A DNA stretch of 64,000 nt from Pantoea agglomerans (GCF_020149765.1 NZ_CP083808.1:248001-312000); one strand, 5' to 3'; shown: positions 17,194 to 29,062, counted from the first letter of the stretch. The notes: a model not told the origin generated them from the letters alone. Numbers and translations are program-made.

Positions 17194-18576
17194 ATGATGA
17201 CGGATAAAGTCCGTATTGATTCTTTAGATGCCACTTCAAACGCAAACAATGAAACCTATTTGGCCCGTCAGGCTGAGTTCGAATCAAACGTCAGAAGTTA
17301 TCCCCGCAAGTTACCGTTAGCGATTACCCAGGCGAAAGGCGTATGGATCACCGACGCCGACAACAAAGAGTACCTCGACTGCCTGGCAGGCGCGGGTACG
17401 CTGGCGCTGGGTCACAATCATCCTGACGTATTGCAGAGCATCCAAAATGTCATTACCAGCGGCTTGCCGTTACATACTCTCGATCTGACAACGCCCTTAA
17501 AAGATGCGTTCTCTGAATACCTGCTGTCGCTGCTGCCGGGCCAGGGTAAAGAGTACAAACTGCAGTTCACCGGCCCGTCCGGCGCGGACGCGGTAGAAGC
17601 AGCCATCAAGCTGGCGAAAAAAGCCACCGGCCGTTCAGGCGTTATCGCCTTCTCCGGCGGCTACCACGGCATGACCCATGGCGCGCTCTCGGTCACCGGT
17701 AACCTGTCGCCGAAAGAAGCGGTCAACGGCATGATGCCGGAAGTGCAGTTTATGCCTTACCCGCACCTTTACCGCTGCCCGCTGGGCATCGGCGGCGAAG
17801 CGGGCGTAAAAGCGCTGACCTACTACTTCGAAAATCTGATCAACGACGTGGAAAGCGGCGTGCGCAAACCTGCGGCGGTGATCCTGGAAGCGGTCCAGGG
17901 CGAAGGCGGCGTAAACCCGGCACCGGCCGAGTGGCTGCAGCGTATCCGTAAGGTGACCGAAGAGCACGGCATTCTGCTGATCATCGACGAAGTGCAGGCG
18001 GGCTTTGCGCGCACCGGTAAATTCTTCGCCTTTGAACACGCCGGCATTCAGCCAGACATTATTGTGATGTCCAAAGCTGTGGGCGGTGGTCTGCCGCTCG
18101 CCGTACTGGGTATCAAAAAGCAGTTCGACGCCTGGGCGCCGGGTCACCACACCGGTACTTTCCGCGGCAACCAGCTGGCGATGGCGACCGGCCTGACCAC
18201 GCTGAAGATCCTGAAAGAGCAGAACATCGCCGACAAAGTGGCACAGCAAGGCGAGTGGCTGAAAGGCAAACTGGCTGAGATGCAGAAACGCTTCCCGGTT
18301 ATCGGCCACGTACGCGGCCTGGGCCTGATGATCGGCATCGAGATTGTGAAGCCGAACGAAGCCAAAGATCAGCTGGGCTGCTATCCGGCGGACGGCGATC
18401 TCTCTGCCCTGCTGCAGAAAAAATGCTTTGAAGCGGGCCTGATCCTCGAGCGCGGCGGCCGTCACGGCTGCGTGCTGCGTCTGCTGCCTTCCCTGCTGAT
18501 CACCAACCAGGAGCTGGAAGTCTTCCTCGATAAGTTCGAGCAGGCGCTGCTGGCCGCTGGCGTGCAGCCGGTTTAA
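17194..18576 (+). CDS. dat: Diaminobutyrate--2-oxoglutarate aminotransferase
   Basis: A 460-residue class III (omega) PLP aminotransferase. It converts aspartate-4-semialdehyde and glutamate to L-2,4-diaminobutyrate. Visible parts: [20 protein letters not shown] at the N-terminus, the [20 protein letters not shown] cofactor region, [36 protein letters not shown] (PLP-binding Asp), and [18 protein letters not shown] with the Schiff-base lysine in SKAVGGG. AGGAG at 17185-17189 serves either of two adjacent ATGs (17194 or 17197). It is followed at 18 bases by ddc, so the pair makes 1,3-diaminopropane, as in Acinetobacter and several Enterobacterales. No siderophore genes are adjacent. Confidence 0.93.
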   Translation: MMTDKVRIDSLDATSNANNETYLARQAEFESNVRSYPRKLPLAITQAKGVWITDADNKEYLDCLAGAGTLALGHNHPDVLQSIQNVITSGLPLHTLDLTTPLKDAFSEYLLSLLPGQGKEYKLQFTGPSGADAVEAAIKLAKKATGRSGVIAFSGGYHGMTHGALSVTGNLSPKEAVNGMMPEVQFMPYPHLYRCPLGIGGEAGVKALTYYFENLINDVESGVRKPAAVILEAVQGEGGVNPAPAEWLQRIRKVTEEHGILLIIDEVQAGFARTGKFFAFEHAGIQPDIIVMSKAVGGGLPLAVLGIKKQFDAWAPGHHTGTFRGNQLAMATGLTTLKILKEQNIADKVAQQGEWLKGKLAEMQKRFPVIGHVRGLGLMIGIEIVKPNEAKDQLGCYPADGDLSALLQKKCFEAGLILERGGRHGCVLRLLPSLLITNQELEVFLDKFEQALLAAGVQPV

Positions 18577-18594
18577 GTGGAGCGGAATGCAATC

Positions 18595-20061
18595 ATGTCT
18601 GAATTAAATCCGATCCTGGCGGGCTCAGCGCAGAGCATCGAAGCCTATCAGCAGGTTATCGAGCAGAGCAGCAAAGCGGTTGTTGAGTGGCTGAAGCAGC
18701 CTGAAATGTATCAGGGCAAAACCGTCGCGGAACTGCGCGAGCGTATTGCGCTGGACTTCAACCCGACCGGCCTGGGCAACCAGGCTGCCATTGAGCGCGC
18801 GGTGGAGTTCTTCCTGAAGGACAGCCTGGCGGTGCATCACCCGCAGTGCGTGGCGCATCTGCACTGTCCGAGCCTGGTAGTCAGCCAGGCGGCGGAAGTG
18901 CTGATCAACGCCACCAACCAGAGCATGGATTCCTGGGACCAGAGCCCGTCAGCGACCATCATTGAGATGAAGCTGATCGAGTGGCTGCGCGCCCAGGTTG
19001 GCTATGAAGCGGGCGACGCGGGCGTCTTCACCAGCGGCGGCACCCAGAGCAACCTGATGGGCCTGATGCTGGCGCGCGACGCGTTTTTTGCGCGTCAGGG
19101 CCACTCAGTGCAGCAGGATGGCCTGACAGGCGATCTGCGCAAGCTGAAGGTCTTCTGTTCTGAAAACGCCCACTTCTCCGTACAGAAGAATATGGCGCTG
19201 CTCGGCCTGGGCTACCAGTGCGTAACCCAGGTGAAAACCGACGAATACGCCCGTATGGACGTAACCGATCTGGCGGAGAAGATCGCCCAGGCGAAAGCCA
19301 ACGGCGAACAGATCCTGGCGATCGTTGCTACCGCAGGCACCACCGACGCGGGCGCTATCGATCCGCTGCGCGACATCGCCGCGCTGGCGGCCCAGAACAA
19401 TATCTGGGTACACGTCGATGCAGCCTGGGGCGGCGCGCTGCTGCTGTCGGAAAAATATCGCGACTATCTGGACGGCCTGGAGCTGGTGGATTCCGTTACC
19501 CTGGACTTCCACAAGCAGTATTTCCAGACCATCAGCTGCGGCGCTTTCCTGCTGAAAGATGCGGCGAACTATGAGCTGATGCGCTACCAGGCGGCTTACC
19601 TGAACTCTGAGTTTGACGAAGAGGCGGGCGTGCCGAACCTGGTATCCAAATCGCTGCAGACCACGCGCCGTTTCGACGCGCTGAAGCTGTGGATGGGTCT
19701 GGAAGCGCTGGGTCAGAAACAGTACGCGGCGATCATCGATCACGGCGTCACCCTTGCCCAGCAGGTCGCGAAATATATCAGCGCCCATCCGCTGCTTGAG
19801 CTGGTGATGAAGCCGCAGCTGGCGAGCGTGCTGTTCCGCTTCCATCCGGAAACCGGCTGTCACGATCTTGCCGAAACCGCGCTGCTGAACCAGCGCATCG
19901 GCGACGCGCTGCTGGAATCGGGCCGCGCCAACGTCGGCGTGACCGAGCACAACGGCGTAACCTGCCTGAAGCTGACGCTGCTTAACCCCACCGTCACGCT
20001 GGAAGATGTGAAAGTCCTGCTGGCGCTGGTTGAGAAAACCGCGAAGCCGCTGGTAGGCTAA
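18595..20061 (+). CDS. ddc: L-2,4-diaminobutyrate decarboxylase
   Basis: A 488-residue group II PLP decarboxylase. It removes CO2 from L-2,4-diaminobutyrate to give 1,3-diaminopropane. Motifs: GVFTSGGTQSNLMGLMLARD (cofactor phosphate site), VATAGTTDAGAIDPLRDIAA, NIWVHVDAAWGGALLLSEKY, and the PLP lysine in LDFHKQYFQTISCGAF. GGAA at 18584-18587 supports the ATG at 18595; the earlier in-frame start at 18577 abuts the dat stop and is less likely. Same operon as dat, ending at a strong terminator. Confidence 0.93.
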   Translation: MSELNPILAGSAQSIEAYQQVIEQSSKAVVEWLKQPEMYQGKTVAELRERIALDFNPTGLGNQAAIERAVEFFLKDSLAVHHPQCVAHLHCPSLVVSQAAEVLINATNQSMDSWDQSPSATIIEMKLIEWLRAQVGYEAGDAGVFTSGGTQSNLMGLMLARDAFFARQGHSVQQDGLTGDLRKLKVFCSENAHFSVQKNMALLGLGYQCVTQVKTDEYARMDVTDLAEKIAQAKANGEQILAIVATAGTTDAGAIDPLRDIAALAAQNNIWVHVDAAWGGALLLSEKYRDYLDGLELVDSVTLDFHKQYFQTISCGAFLLKDAANYELMRYQAAYLNSEFDEEAGVPNLVSKSLQTTRRFDALKLWMGLEALGQKQYAAIIDHGVTLAQQVAKYISAHPLLELVMKPQLASVLFRFHPETGCHDLAETALLNQRIGDALLESGRANVGVTEHNGVTCLKLTLLNPTVTLEDVKVLLALVEKTAKPLVG

Positions 20062-20075
20062 GCCGCTTAGAGGCG

Positions 20076-20110
20076 AAAAAGCCGGTAACCTGAGTTACCG
20101 GCTTTTTTTT
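20076..20110 (+). terminator. Rho-independent terminator after ddc
   Basis: Stem GCCGGTAAC / GTTACCGGC (20081-20102, loop CTGA) flanked by A5 and T8. It ends the dat-ddc transcript; the A run on the left makes it weakly bidirectional. Confidence 0.93.
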
Positions 20111-20156
20111 GCGCCGCGCCAGGCCGCACGCAACGGCCTGCGGCGCATTCGCAGCG

Positions 20157-20912
20157 CTATACCAGTACCACCTCGATACCCTGCGCTTTCAGCGCGTTTA
20201 CAATCCCGGCATCGGCCTGCTGGCCGGTGATCACCAGATCGATATTCTCCGCCTTGCTGAACAGCATGCCCGCGCGCTGGCCCAGCTTGCTGCTGTCCAC
20301 CAGCACGCCCAGCTTCCCGACCATTCCCAGCATTTGCTGCTCAGAAATCGCCGTCAGCATATCCGTTTTATACAGCCCTTCGGCGGTCAGTCCGCCGCCG
20401 CTGGTAAACATCCAGTGACCGGCATAGAGGCTGCTGCTGCTCTCCTGGGGCGGCAAAATGATCGAATGATTTTTACTGTACTGGCCCCCCATGATAATGA
20501 CGCTTTCATGGTCATGTTCAATCAGGTAGTTGGCCAGAGGCAGATAGTTAGTGATGATTTGTACTTTCTTGTTGCAGATTTCCTGGCCCAGCAGAAACGC
20601 CGTCGAACCGCAGTTAATCACCACACTTTCGCCGGGATGAATGAAGGTCGACGCCGCCCGGGCGATGCGCACCTTCTCGTCATGGTTTGGCGCCCGGTTA
20701 GGATTAAGCGGGAGCCAGGTCTCGCGTTCCGGCGTGATGGCTTCGGCGCCATTGCGGACTTTACGCACTTTCCCCTCTTTATCGAGGCGAATAATGTCGC
20801 GCCGGGTGGTGGCCGGAGAGGTACCCAAAAGTTCAGTAATCTCACTGACGCTAAGCACATCGTGTTCACGCAGCAGATTAATTAAAAGATGATGTCGCTG
20901 TGTTTCAGTCAT
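20157..20912 (-). CDS. ulaR: UlaR, DeoR-family repressor of ascorbate genes
   Basis: A 251-residue DeoR-type repressor closely similar to E. coli UlaR. N-terminal helix-turn-helix ([20 protein letters not shown], then [20 protein letters not shown]) and a C-terminal sugar-phosphate sensor domain ([48 protein letters not shown]). In E. coli it represses ulaG and ulaABCDEF and is released by L-ascorbate-6-phosphate. The ATG at 20912 starts [10 protein letters not shown], aligned with E. coli; the open frame continues upstream to 20945 but without support. It lies 66 bases downstream of ulaG on the same strand. Confidence 0.93.
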   Translation of the reverse strand: MTETQRHHLLINLLREHDVLSVSEITELLGTSPATTRRDIIRLDKEGKVRKVRNGAEAITPERETWLPLNPNRAPNHDEKVRIARAASTFIHPGESVVINCGSTAFLLGQEICNKKVQIITNYLPLANYLIEHDHESVIIMGGQYSKNHSIILPPQESSSSLYAGHWMFTSGGGLTAEGLYKTDMLTAISEQQMLGMVGKLGVLVDSSKLGQRAGMLFSKAENIDLVITGQQADAGIVNALKAQGIEVVLV

Positions 20913-20950
20913 TCTGCTACCTGTTTTTGTTTGACCGACCGTCAAGCGGA

Positions 20951-20973
20951 AGGTGCCGGATTATCCGGCACCT
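20951..20973 (-). repeat. Perfect hairpin between ulaG and ulaR
   Basis: A 10-bp perfect stem (AGGTGCCGGA / TCCGGCACCT) with a 3-base loop. No T run follows on the minus strand, so it is not a standard terminator; it may stabilise the ulaG message or reduce read-through into ulaR. Confidence 0.6.
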
Positions 20974-20978
20974 CAGCC

Positions 20979-22043
20979 CTAAAGAAAAGACTTAAAGGGT
21001 AGATCGGGTTCAGCTGTAAAACAGTCATCAAAACCGCGCGGATAGTGATATTCCAGCTTGTCTTTATCCAGCGGCCAGGTGAACTTGCCGCCGACCTGCC
21101 AGATAAAGGGCTTGAAGCCATAGTTCAGCCGATCTTTTTTCATCTCCCACAGCACGCGGATCTCCTGGGGATCGGCCTGAAAGTTTGACCAGATATCGTG
21201 GTGGAATGGGATCACCACGCGGGTTTTCAGCGCTTCAGCCATACGCAACATATCGGCACTGGTCATTTTATCCGTGATGCCGCGCGGATTTTCACCATAT
21301 GAGCCAAGCGCCACGTCGATCTGATGGTCATTTCCGTGCTTCGCATAGTAGTTAGAGTAGTGAGAGTCACCGCTGTGATAAAGCGAACCGCCGGGGGTTT
21401 TGAACAGGTAGTTGACCGCGCGCGCGTCCATATTATCAGGTAGCACGCCCGCGGCTTTCTGATCGGCTGGCAGGGTAATCAGCGCGGTGCGGTCAAACGC
21501 ATCCAGCGCATGAATCACCGTATCTTTGATTTTTATCTCATCGCCCGGCTTCACCACGATGCAGCGCGCTTCTGGCACTCCCCAGCCGATCCAGATATCC
21601 ACGCAGCTCTGAGGTCCGATAAAGGGCACCGTCTCCGCGCAGTTTTGCATCACGGCGGCGGCCACGTTGACATCAATATGATCGTTGTGATCGTGCGTGG
21701 CGAGCACCGCATCGATCTGCCGAATGGCAAAAGGGTCGAGCACAAAAGGAGTGGTGCGCAGGTTGGGCTGGAGCTTTTCCACCCCGCTCATACGCTGCAT
21801 CTGATGCCCTTTTTTCATCAGCCCGCTGCCGTGGCTCTGCTTGCCGGTGCCGCACCAGAAATCGATGCAAATATTGGCCCCGCCCTCTGACTTAAGCCAG
21901 ATTCCGGTACAGCCCAGCCACCACATCGTAAAGGTACCCGGCGCGACCTGCTCCTGCTCAATCTCTTCGTTTAGCCAGCTGCCCCACTCCGGGAACGTGC
22001 TCAAAATCCAGGATTCGCGGGTGATGGTGTTCACTTTACTCAT
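20979..22043 (-). CDS. ulaG: UlaG, L-ascorbate-6-phosphate lactonase
   Basis: A 354-residue metallo-beta-lactamase-fold enzyme nearly identical in pattern to E. coli UlaG. It opens L-ascorbate-6-phosphate to 3-keto-L-gulonate-6-phosphate in the cytoplasm. The manganese-binding motif is [10 protein letters not shown]; further metal or active-site segments are [12 protein letters not shown] and [12 protein letters not shown]. The ATG at 22043 has GGAG eight bases upstream and gives the E. coli-like [12 protein letters not shown]; an in-frame GTG at 22052 is less likely. Divergent from ulaA, with a candidate UlaR operator between. Confidence 0.96.
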   Translation of the reverse strand: MSKVNTITRESWILSTFPEWGSWLNEEIEQEQVAPGTFTMWWLGCTGIWLKSEGGANICIDFWCGTGKQSHGSGLMKKGHQMQRMSGVEKLQPNLRTTPFVLDPFAIRQIDAVLATHDHNDHIDVNVAAAVMQNCAETVPFIGPQSCVDIWIGWGVPEARCIVVKPGDEIKIKDTVIHALDAFDRTALITLPADQKAAGVLPDNMDARAVNYLFKTPGGSLYHSGDSHYSNYYAKHGNDHQIDVALGSYGENPRGITDKMTSADMLRMAEALKTRVVIPFHHDIWSNFQADPQEIRVLWEMKKDRLNYGFKPFIWQVGGKFTWPLDKDKLEYHYPRGFDDCFTAEPDLPFKSFL

Positions 22044-22062
22044 CGGTTCCACTCCTTAATGA

Positions 22063-22097
22063 AATCAAAAGTAATCACAATATGATTACCTTTGATT
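22063..22097. promoter_or_regulatory. Candidate UlaR operator near ulaG
   Basis: A near-perfect inverted repeat: AATCAAAAGTAATCA (22063-22077), spacer CAATA, then TGATTACCTTTGATT (22083-22097), with one mismatch between arms. A related half, AATCAAAAGTGATC, recurs at 22302-22315 nearer ulaA, followed by repeats of GGTGATT. Two separated sites fit the looping repression by UlaR described in E. coli. A TCACAAA half-site at 22294-22300 could be part of a CRP site. Confidence 0.65.
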
Positions 22098-22324
22098 GAT
22101 ACTGACACGCTTTGATTCGGTTTGCAACGCCTTGATTACGCCAGTGACATTTGCATACCCGCTGCAACACCCGTACTTAACTGGCTAATAAATATAGTTT
22201 TTACTTATATATTAGCGGGGTAACCTTTAATTCAGGGGCGTTACAGGCAGGAGCGATCATCGCATGGCGCACAAAAATAATTTGCATGGCGCGTCACAAA
22301 TAATCAAAAGTGATCTTGTGGTGA

Positions 22325-23797
<1,473 letters not shown>

Positions 23798-23809
23798 GGA
23801 GTTTCGATT

Positions 23810-24115
23810 ATGACCGTACGTATCCTGGCCGTGTGTGGCAACGGACAAGGCAGCTCCATGATCATGAAGATGAAAGTGGGCCAGTTTCTGACCCAGTCAA
23901 ATATCGACCATACGGTAAGCAGCTGCGCAGTGGGTGAATATAAAAGTGAACTGAACGGTGCAGATATCATTATCGCATCGACCCACATCGCCGGCGAAAT
24001 CAGCGTCTCAGGCAACAAATATGTGGTGGGCGTGCGCAATATGCTGTCGCCTGCGGATTTCGGTCCAAAACTGCTTGAAGTGATCAACGCACATTTCCCT
24101 CAGGACGTGAGGTAA
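23810..24115 (+). CDS. ulaB: UlaB, PTS ascorbate EIIB component
   Basis: A 101-residue EIIB domain. The phospho-acceptor cysteine is in [18 protein letters not shown] near residue 9, the P-loop-like motif typical of the ascorbate EIIB family. It takes phosphate from UlaC and gives it to ascorbate at UlaA. AAGGAG lies upstream and the gene is 12 bases after ulaA. Confidence 0.95.
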   Translation: MTVRILAVCGNGQGSSMIMKMKVGQFLTQSNIDHTVSSCAVGEYKSELNGADIIIASTHIAGEISVSGNKYVVGVRNMLSPADFGPKLLEVINAHFPQDVR

Positions 24116-24124
24116 GGACGCGCG

Positions 24125-24592
24125 ATGAAGTTACGTGATTCGCTGGCGGAAAATAACGCAATTCTTCTCCAGGCCGAGGCCAGCACCTGGCAGGAGGCGG
24201 TAAGGCTGGGCGTCGATCTGCTGGTCAGGGCGGATGTGGTAGAGCCGCGCTATTACCAGGCCATTCTCGACGGCGTGGCGCAGCACGGCCCCTATTTTGT
24301 TATCGCGCCTGGGCTGGCAATGCCGCACGGCCGCCCGGAAGAAGGCGTGAAGAAAACCGGCTTTGCGCTGGTGACGCTGAAAACCCCGCTGCTGTTCAAC
24401 CACGAAGATAACGACCCGGTGGACATTCTGATCACCATGGCCGCTGTGGATGCGCATACCCATCAGGAAGTGGGGATCATGCAGATCGTCAACCTGTTCA
24501 ATGACGAAGCCAATTTTGACCGCTTACGCGCCTGCCGAACCGGACAGGACGTACTCAACTTAATCGATAACGCCACTGCGGCGGCAGTTTAA
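24125..24592 (+). CDS. ulaC: UlaC, PTS ascorbate EIIA component
   Basis: A 155-residue EIIA of the mannitol/fructose-like type. The phosphorylated histidine is in [15 protein letters not shown] near residue 68. It receives phosphate from HPr and passes it to UlaB. Nine bases separate it from ulaB and twelve from ulaD, consistent with one operon. Confidence 0.95.
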   Translation: MKLRDSLAENNAILLQAEASTWQEAVRLGVDLLVRADVVEPRYYQAILDGVAQHGPYFVIAPGLAMPHGRPEEGVKKTGFALVTLKTPLLFNHEDNDPVDILITMAAVDAHTHQEVGIMQIVNLFNDEANFDRLRACRTGQDVLNLIDNATAAAV

Positions 24593-24604
24593 CAGGAGCT
24601 GAAT

Positions 24605-25255
24605 ATGTCATTACCTATGTTGCAGGTTGCGCTGGATAACCAGACCCTATCCGACGCCTACGCCACCACCCGCCTGATTGCTGAGGAAGTCGATATCATC
24701 GAAGTCGGCACCATTCTCTGTGTCGGCGAAGGAGTGCGGGCCGTGCGTGACCTCAAGGCGCTGTATCCGCACAAAATCGTGCTGGCGGATGCCAAAATCG
24801 CCGATGCCGGCACCATCCTGTCGAAGATGTGTTTTGAAGCCCAGGCCGACTGGGTCACGGTAATCTGCTGTGCTGATATCAACACGGCGAAAGGCGCGCT
24901 GGAGGTCGCCAGAGGCTACAACGGCGACGTGCAGATTGAACTCACCGGTTTCTGGACGTGGGAACAGGCGCAGGCGTGGCGCGAGGCGGGCATCCAGCAG
25001 GTGGTTTATCACCGCAGTCGTGATGCGCAGGCCGCAGGCGTCTCCTGGGGAGATGCGGATATCAGCGCCATCAGGCGCCTGGCGGATATGGGCTTCAAAG
25101 TGACCGTCACCGGCGGGCTGGCGCTGGACGATCTGCCGCTGTTTAAAGGCATCCCCATCCACGTCTTTATTGCGGGTCGCAGCATTCGGGATGCGGCTTC
25201 GCCGGTAGAGGCAGCGCGTCAGTTTAAACACGTCATCACTCAGCTCTGGGGCTAA
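24605..25255 (+). CDS. ulaD: UlaD, 3-keto-L-gulonate-6-P decarboxylase
   Basis: A 216-residue TIM-barrel enzyme of the OMP-decarboxylase suprafamily. It decarboxylates 3-keto-L-gulonate-6-phosphate to L-xylulose-5-phosphate, with magnesium. Conserved segments: [30 protein letters not shown] (Glu), [12 protein letters not shown] (the DxK motif) and [20 protein letters not shown] (phosphate binding). AGGAG precedes the ATG. Confidence 0.95.
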   Translation: MSLPMLQVALDNQTLSDAYATTRLIAEEVDIIEVGTILCVGEGVRAVRDLKALYPHKIVLADAKIADAGTILSKMCFEAQADWVTVICCADINTAKGALEVARGYNGDVQIELTGFWTWEQAQAWREAGIQQVVYHRSRDAQAAGVSWGDADISAIRRLADMGFKVTVTGGLALDDLPLFKGIPIHVFIAGRSIRDAASPVEAARQFKHVITQLWG

Positions 25256-25264
25256 GGAGTCGCT

Positions 25265-26146
25265 ATGTCGTTTAAACCGGTTCCGCTCGGCATCTATGAG
25301 AAAGCGCTTCCTGCTGGGGATGACTGGCTGGAGCGGCTCCAGCTGGCGAAGCAGCTGGGGTTCGATTTTGTTGAGATGTCGGTGGATGAGACGGACCAGC
25401 GCCTTGCTCGCCTCGACTGGCGGCGGGAGCAACGGCTGGCGCTGGTCAGCGCCATCGCTGAAACGGGGGTTCGCGTCCCCTCACTGTGCCTGAGCGCCCA
25501 CCGCCGTTTTCCTCTGGGAAGCGAGGATGACGGGGTGCGTGCCCAGGGGCTGGAGATCATGCGGAAAGCGATTGCTCTGGCGCAGGATGTCGGCATCCGC
25601 GTTATCCAGCTGGCGGGTTATGACGTTTACTATCAGCAAGCCAACGATGAGACGCGTCGTCGTTTTCGTGACGGCCTGAAAGAGAGCGTCGAGATGGCGA
25701 GCCGCGCGCAGGTCACGCTGGCGATGGAGATCATGGACTATCCGCTGATGAACTCCATCAGCAAGGCGCTGGGCTATGCGCACTACCTGAATAACCCCTG
25801 GTTCCAGCTCTATCCAGATATCGGCAACCTGTCGGCATGGGATAACGACGTACAGATGGAGCTTCAGGCGGGCATCGGGCATATCGTGGCGATTCACGTA
25901 AAGGATACGCGGCCGGGCGTGTTTAAAAATGTTCCCTTCGGCACCGGCGTGGTGGATTTTGAACGCTGTTTTAACACCCTGAAGCAGACGGGCTACTGCG
26001 GCCCCTATCTGATTGAGATGTGGAGTGAAACCGCCGACGATCCGGTCGCCGAAGTGGCCAGCGCGCGGGACTGGGTACGTGAACGGATGGCGAAGGCTGG
26101 CTTACTGGAGGCGGAACATGCTTCGGCTCAAACAGCAGGTGTATGA
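25265..26146 (+). CDS. ulaE: UlaE, L-xylulose-5-phosphate 3-epimerase
   Basis: A 293-residue xylose-isomerase-like TIM barrel. It converts L-xylulose-5-phosphate to L-ribulose-5-phosphate. Family segments: [58 protein letters not shown] and [21 protein letters not shown] precedes the ATG. Its 3' end overlaps the start of ulaF by 29 bases, an arrangement that couples their translation. Confidence 0.95.
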   Translation: MSFKPVPLGIYEKALPAGDDWLERLQLAKQLGFDFVEMSVDETDQRLARLDWRREQRLALVSAIAETGVRVPSLCLSAHRRFPLGSEDDGVRAQGLEIMRKAIALAQDVGIRVIQLAGYDVYYQQANDETRRRFRDGLKESVEMASRAQVTLAMEIMDYPLMNSISKALGYAHYLNNPWFQLYPDIGNLSAWDNDVQMELQAGIGHIVAIHVKDTRPGVFKNVPFGTGVVDFERCFNTLKQTGYCGPYLIEMWSETADDPVAEVASARDWVRERMAKAGLLEAEHASAQTAGV

Positions 26147-26804
26147 AGCCAACGCGGATCTGCCGCGTTATGGCCTGGTGACCTTTACCTGGGGCAACGT
26201 CAGCGCTATCGATCGTGAGCGGGGTCTGGTGGTGATTAAGCCGAGCGGCGTGCCCTATGACAGACTGAGCGTGGAGGATATGGTGGTGGTCAATCTCCAG
26301 GGCGATGTGGTCGAGGGAAAATGGCGGCCCTCTTCCGATACCGCAACCCATCTGGCGCTTTACCGACGTTACCCTGGGATTGGCGGTGTCGTGCATACCC
26401 ATTCAACGCACGCCACCGCCTGGGCACAGGCGGGGCGGGCAATCCCGGCGCTGGGAACGACGCATGCCGACTACTTCTTTGGCAATATTCCCTGCACGCG
26501 GGCGCTTACCCAGGCGGAGGTTGAGGGTGATTATGAGCTAAACACCGGTAAGGTGATTATCGAAACGCTGGGCGCAAGTGAGCCGCTGCATACGCCGGGA
26601 GTCGTGGTCTGTCAGCATGGCCCATTCGCCTGGGGTAAAGATGCGCATGAGGCGGTGCATAATGCCGTGGTGCTGGAAGAGGTGGCGAAAATGGCGTGGA
26701 TTGCGCGCGGCATTAATCCACAGCTTGCGGAAATAGATGATTATCTGATGAACAAGCATTTTCTGCGTAAGCATGGCCCCAATGCCTATTACGGACAAAA
26801 ATAA
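26118..26804 (+). CDS. ulaF: UlaF, L-ribulose-5-phosphate 4-epimerase
   Basis: A 228-residue class II aldolase-fold epimerase giving D-xylulose-5-phosphate, which enters the pentose phosphate pathway. Zinc ligands are in [15 protein letters not shown] (HTHSTH) and the later histidine in [12 protein letters not shown]. The N-terminus [20 protein letters not shown] is that of the AraD/UlaF family; GGAGGCGGAAC just before the ATG at 26118 fixes it, although the frame stays open upstream inside ulaE. Last gene of the operon; no clear terminator follows before the rearranged region. Confidence 0.94.
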   Translation: MLRLKQQVYEANADLPRYGLVTFTWGNVSAIDRERGLVVIKPSGVPYDRLSVEDMVVVNLQGDVVEGKWRPSSDTATHLALYRRYPGIGGVVHTHSTHATAWAQAGRAIPALGTTHADYFFGNIPCTRALTQAEVEGDYELNTGKVIIETLGASEPLHTPGVVVCQHGPFAWGKDAHEAVHNAVVLEEVAKMAWIARGINPQLAEIDDYLMNKHFLRKHGPNAYYGQK

Positions 26805-26828
26805 GGGGCATCGATGCACCGCAGCGGC

Positions 26829-26891
26829 GGACGGCTAAGCGAACGAACGGGAAGCTATTCCTTGCTGTGGAAGGCACAAGCACGCTTTTAA
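26829..26891 (+). pseudogene. Remnant 3' end of a second ABC exporter gene
   Basis: The 20 codons before the TAA at 26889-26891 read GRLSERTGSYSLLWKAQARF. They parallel the last residues of the intact exporter at 27239-29062 (ELLQQRGRYYSLWKEQARL), including the SLLWKAQAR / YSLWKEQAR tail typical of ABC exporter C-termini. Nothing upstream continues this gene; ulaF ends at 26804. It is therefore a decayed or recombination-truncated tail of a related but not identical exporter. It lies 58 bases before the left 185-bp repeat, whereas the intact exporter lies 201 bases before the right repeat. Confidence 0.65.
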
Positions 26892-26949
26892 TCGCCGGTG
26901 CCGTGCTCCCTTCCCCAGCGCTTCCCGCCTCTCTTTACCGACGGGGTTA

Positions 26950-27134
26950 AGGCTATTTCACCGTTCTGCCCGCAGCGATAATGCCACGTTTCGGCACCAC
27001 TCTTCTGACGCGCATCAGGGTCATCGCCATCGACGTCAGCGCCAGTAAAATCAGTACCGCCCCCAGCACCGCCATCGCGTGAAACCCTGCGTGACGAAAC
27101 AGCCACAGCCCGACAATCCCGCCGCCGAGAAACG
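26950..27134. repeat. 185-bp direct repeat, left copy
   Basis: This stretch aligns without gaps to 29264-29448 with four substitutions that I could count. It covers the last 60 or so codons of the DUF1275 gene. The two copies are in the same orientation and bracket the AT-richer ABC exporter. Confidence 0.92.
26953..27134 (-). pseudogene. Truncated DUF1275 (YoaK-like) gene fragment
   Basis: The minus-strand frame encodes FLGGGIVGLWLFRHAGFHAM and onward to RRVVPKRGIIAAGRTVK, identical to the C-terminal quarter of the intact protein at 29267-30034 apart from Ile/Val and Val/Ala changes near the end. The similarity stops abruptly at 27134, after which the sequence is the unrelated exporter leader; the frame stays open to 27216 with unrelated residues and no gene start. 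It is a 3' fragment left by duplication, not a working gene. The low divergence suggests a recent event or ongoing gene conversion. Confidence 0.85.
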
Positions 27135-27238
27135 TAAAGTCCGCACGGTCAATGATAACAAGCCGTATATTAACGCTATCGCAATTTGAAATGACGGCAC
27201 CGCCGCTGGCCATCATGATATCCAGTTAAGGAAAACCT

Positions 27239-29062
27239 ATGTTAGCAAGGCTCTTTCATTTCTTTGAAAACTTACTGACGCCCTTCCCGGAAAAAGATAT
27301 CTGTTTTACAGAGAAGAGACAGGGGATATGGTATTTCGTTAAAAAAATAAAATTTATTGTTGTGCTCATTGCTCTCGCCGGACTGATTAAAGCCGCCGTT
27401 GATGTCGGTATAATTTATACCCTGGGGCTGGTAATTGATTCTCTGAACGGCACTCTGCAACCTGCTGTCGCTCATCTGGTTACACAAAATCAGTTACTGG
27501 TCCTTACCGCAGTGCTGTTTCTTGTTGTTCGGCCGCTCTCAGCATTGAGCCTGGGATTACTTTGCGATCAATGCCTTCGCACCCGTTTTAGCCCTATGAT
27601 CCGCTGGTTGCTTTATAACAAGGTGATTAATAATGACCTTGCTTTTTTTAACCATAATCACGCCGGAAAAATTGCATCCGCTGTCTGGCAGGCCGGACAG
27701 GCCGCGACAGAATTCTTACTTAGTGTATTGCAAAGAATAGGGTCGAATGTTGCCTTTATCCTTTTAACGCTGGGGTATATGAGTTTCATTAATACAGGGT
27801 TTACGGCTGTAGTTATTCTTTGGCTGGCACTTTATCTCGCTCTTTCAGTAAAATATGCGCCTGAAATAAAAAGACTGTCCCGTAAATCAGCTGACTCTTC
27901 CAATATAATCAACGGCCATCTTGTCGATATTTTTTCCAATATAATTAATGTCAAATCACTTTCGCCCCAGGGAGATGATAGTGAGTTTATGCGTCACAGG
28001 CTGAGCGATTTTATAAATAAGAATGAAAGTTTTCTGCGAGCCATTACCACGGCAGAGATGCTTCTGTTGCTAACCAGCTCAACGGCAATAGTCGCAGCAG
28101 GCTATATCTCAATTTTATCATGGCGCGAAGGGCTGCTTTCAGTGGGAGAGATTTCAGCTGTGTTCGGGCTAGTTTTGCGTATGGAAAGTCAGCTCTCTGC
28201 TCTGATGGAGCAATTAACCGGTGCGATGCGGTCGCTGGGGTTATTTAATGCTTCTGTTGAGACAATAGATTACCAGAATCAAATTACCGACGGCACTCTC
28301 CCGATACTGAGAGATAGCAGCGCAGGCGAGATAAAAATTCATGATCTGCATTTTCAGTATGCTGCGGGTAAAAGGATTATTCAGGGAATAAACCTGCATA
28401 TCCGCCCCGGAGAAAAAGTCGCGATTGTGGGAGAATCTGGCTGCGGCAAATCGACGTTAATCAGTTTGCTGATGCGATTTTACGATCCTGAGCAGGGAGA
28501 AATTATGCTTGATGGCGTGGACATCAGGGAACTAAACCGACATGATCTTCGTCAGCAGTTCAGCATAGTCAATCAGGATAACTTACTGTTTAATCGTACT
28601 ATTTATGAAAATATAACCTTTGGCTGCTCTCAATTCACCAAAGAAGACGTATGGAAGGCAGCAAAAAAAGCGAAGGCGCTGGATTTTATTCTTCAGGCTA
28701 CAGACGGTACCCATAGCGGATTTGAGACCCTCACTGGCGATCGCGGTGTCAAGTTGTCGGGCGGTCAGCGCCAGCGACTGAGCATCTGTCGGGCTATTTT
28801 GCGTAATGCTCCGGTGTTAATTCTGGATGAGGCTACCTCAGCGCTCGACTCTCTTACGGAAGCTGAAATTCGTGATTCACTGAATGAGGTAATGGCAGGG
28901 AAAACGGTTATCGCAATTGCGCATCGGTTATCATCCATAACAGGAATGGATCGAATTTTCGTTCTTCAGAATGGTTTAATAGAGGCTGAGGGAACGCATA
29001 ATGAGCTGCTTCAGCAGAGAGGACGCTACTACTCTCTGTGGAAAGAACAAGCCCGCTTATGA
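27239..29062 (+). CDS. ABC exporter, fused permease and ATPase
   Basis: A 607-residue type IV (type I exporter) half-transporter, expected to work as a homodimer. Six membrane helices lie in residues 30-320; the nucleotide-binding domain follows, with Walker A GESGCGKST at 398-406, Q-loop region FSIVNQDNLLFNRTIYENIT, signature LSGGQ at 506-510 and Walker B VLILDEATS. No N-terminal C39 peptidase domain is present. The substrate is unknown: lipid, peptide or drug. AAGGA at 27228-27232 supports the ATG. Base composition is clearly more AT-rich than the flanks and it lies between direct repeats, both signs of transfer. No small precursor-peptide gene was found alongside. Confidence 0.92.
   Translation: MLARLFHFFENLLTPFPEKDICFTEKRQGIWYFVKKIKFIVVLIALAGLIKAAVDVGIIYTLGLVIDSLNGTLQPAVAHLVTQNQLLVLTAVLFLVVRPLSALSLGLLCDQCLRTRFSPMIRWLLYNKVINNDLAFFNHNHAGKIASAVWQAGQAATEFLLSVLQRIGSNVAFILLTLGYMSFINTGFTAVVILWLALYLALSVKYAPEIKRLSRKSADSSNIINGHLVDIFSNIINVKSLSPQGDDSEFMRHRLSDFINKNESFLRAITTAEMLLLLTSSTAIVAAGYISILSWREGLLSVGEISAVFGLVLRMESQLSALMEQLTGAMRSLGLFNASVETIDYQNQITDGTLPILRDSSAGEIKIHDLHFQYAAGKRIIQGINLHIRPGEKVAIVGESGCGKSTLISLLMRFYDPEQGEIMLDGVDIRELNRHDLRQQFSIVNQDNLLFNRTIYENITFGCSQFTKEDVWKAAKKAKALDFILQATDGTHSGFETLTGDRGVKLSGGQRQRLSICRAILRNAPVLILDEATSALDSLTEAEIRDSLNEVMAGKTVIAIAHRLSSITGMDRIFVLQNGLIEAEGTHNELLQQRGRYYSLWKEQARL

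Noticed and set aside
26805..27238. A small gene for a peptide cargo of the ABC exporter
   Set aside because: Only the exporter tail and DUF1275 fragment were found; no short frame with a ribosome site and leader-like sequence.
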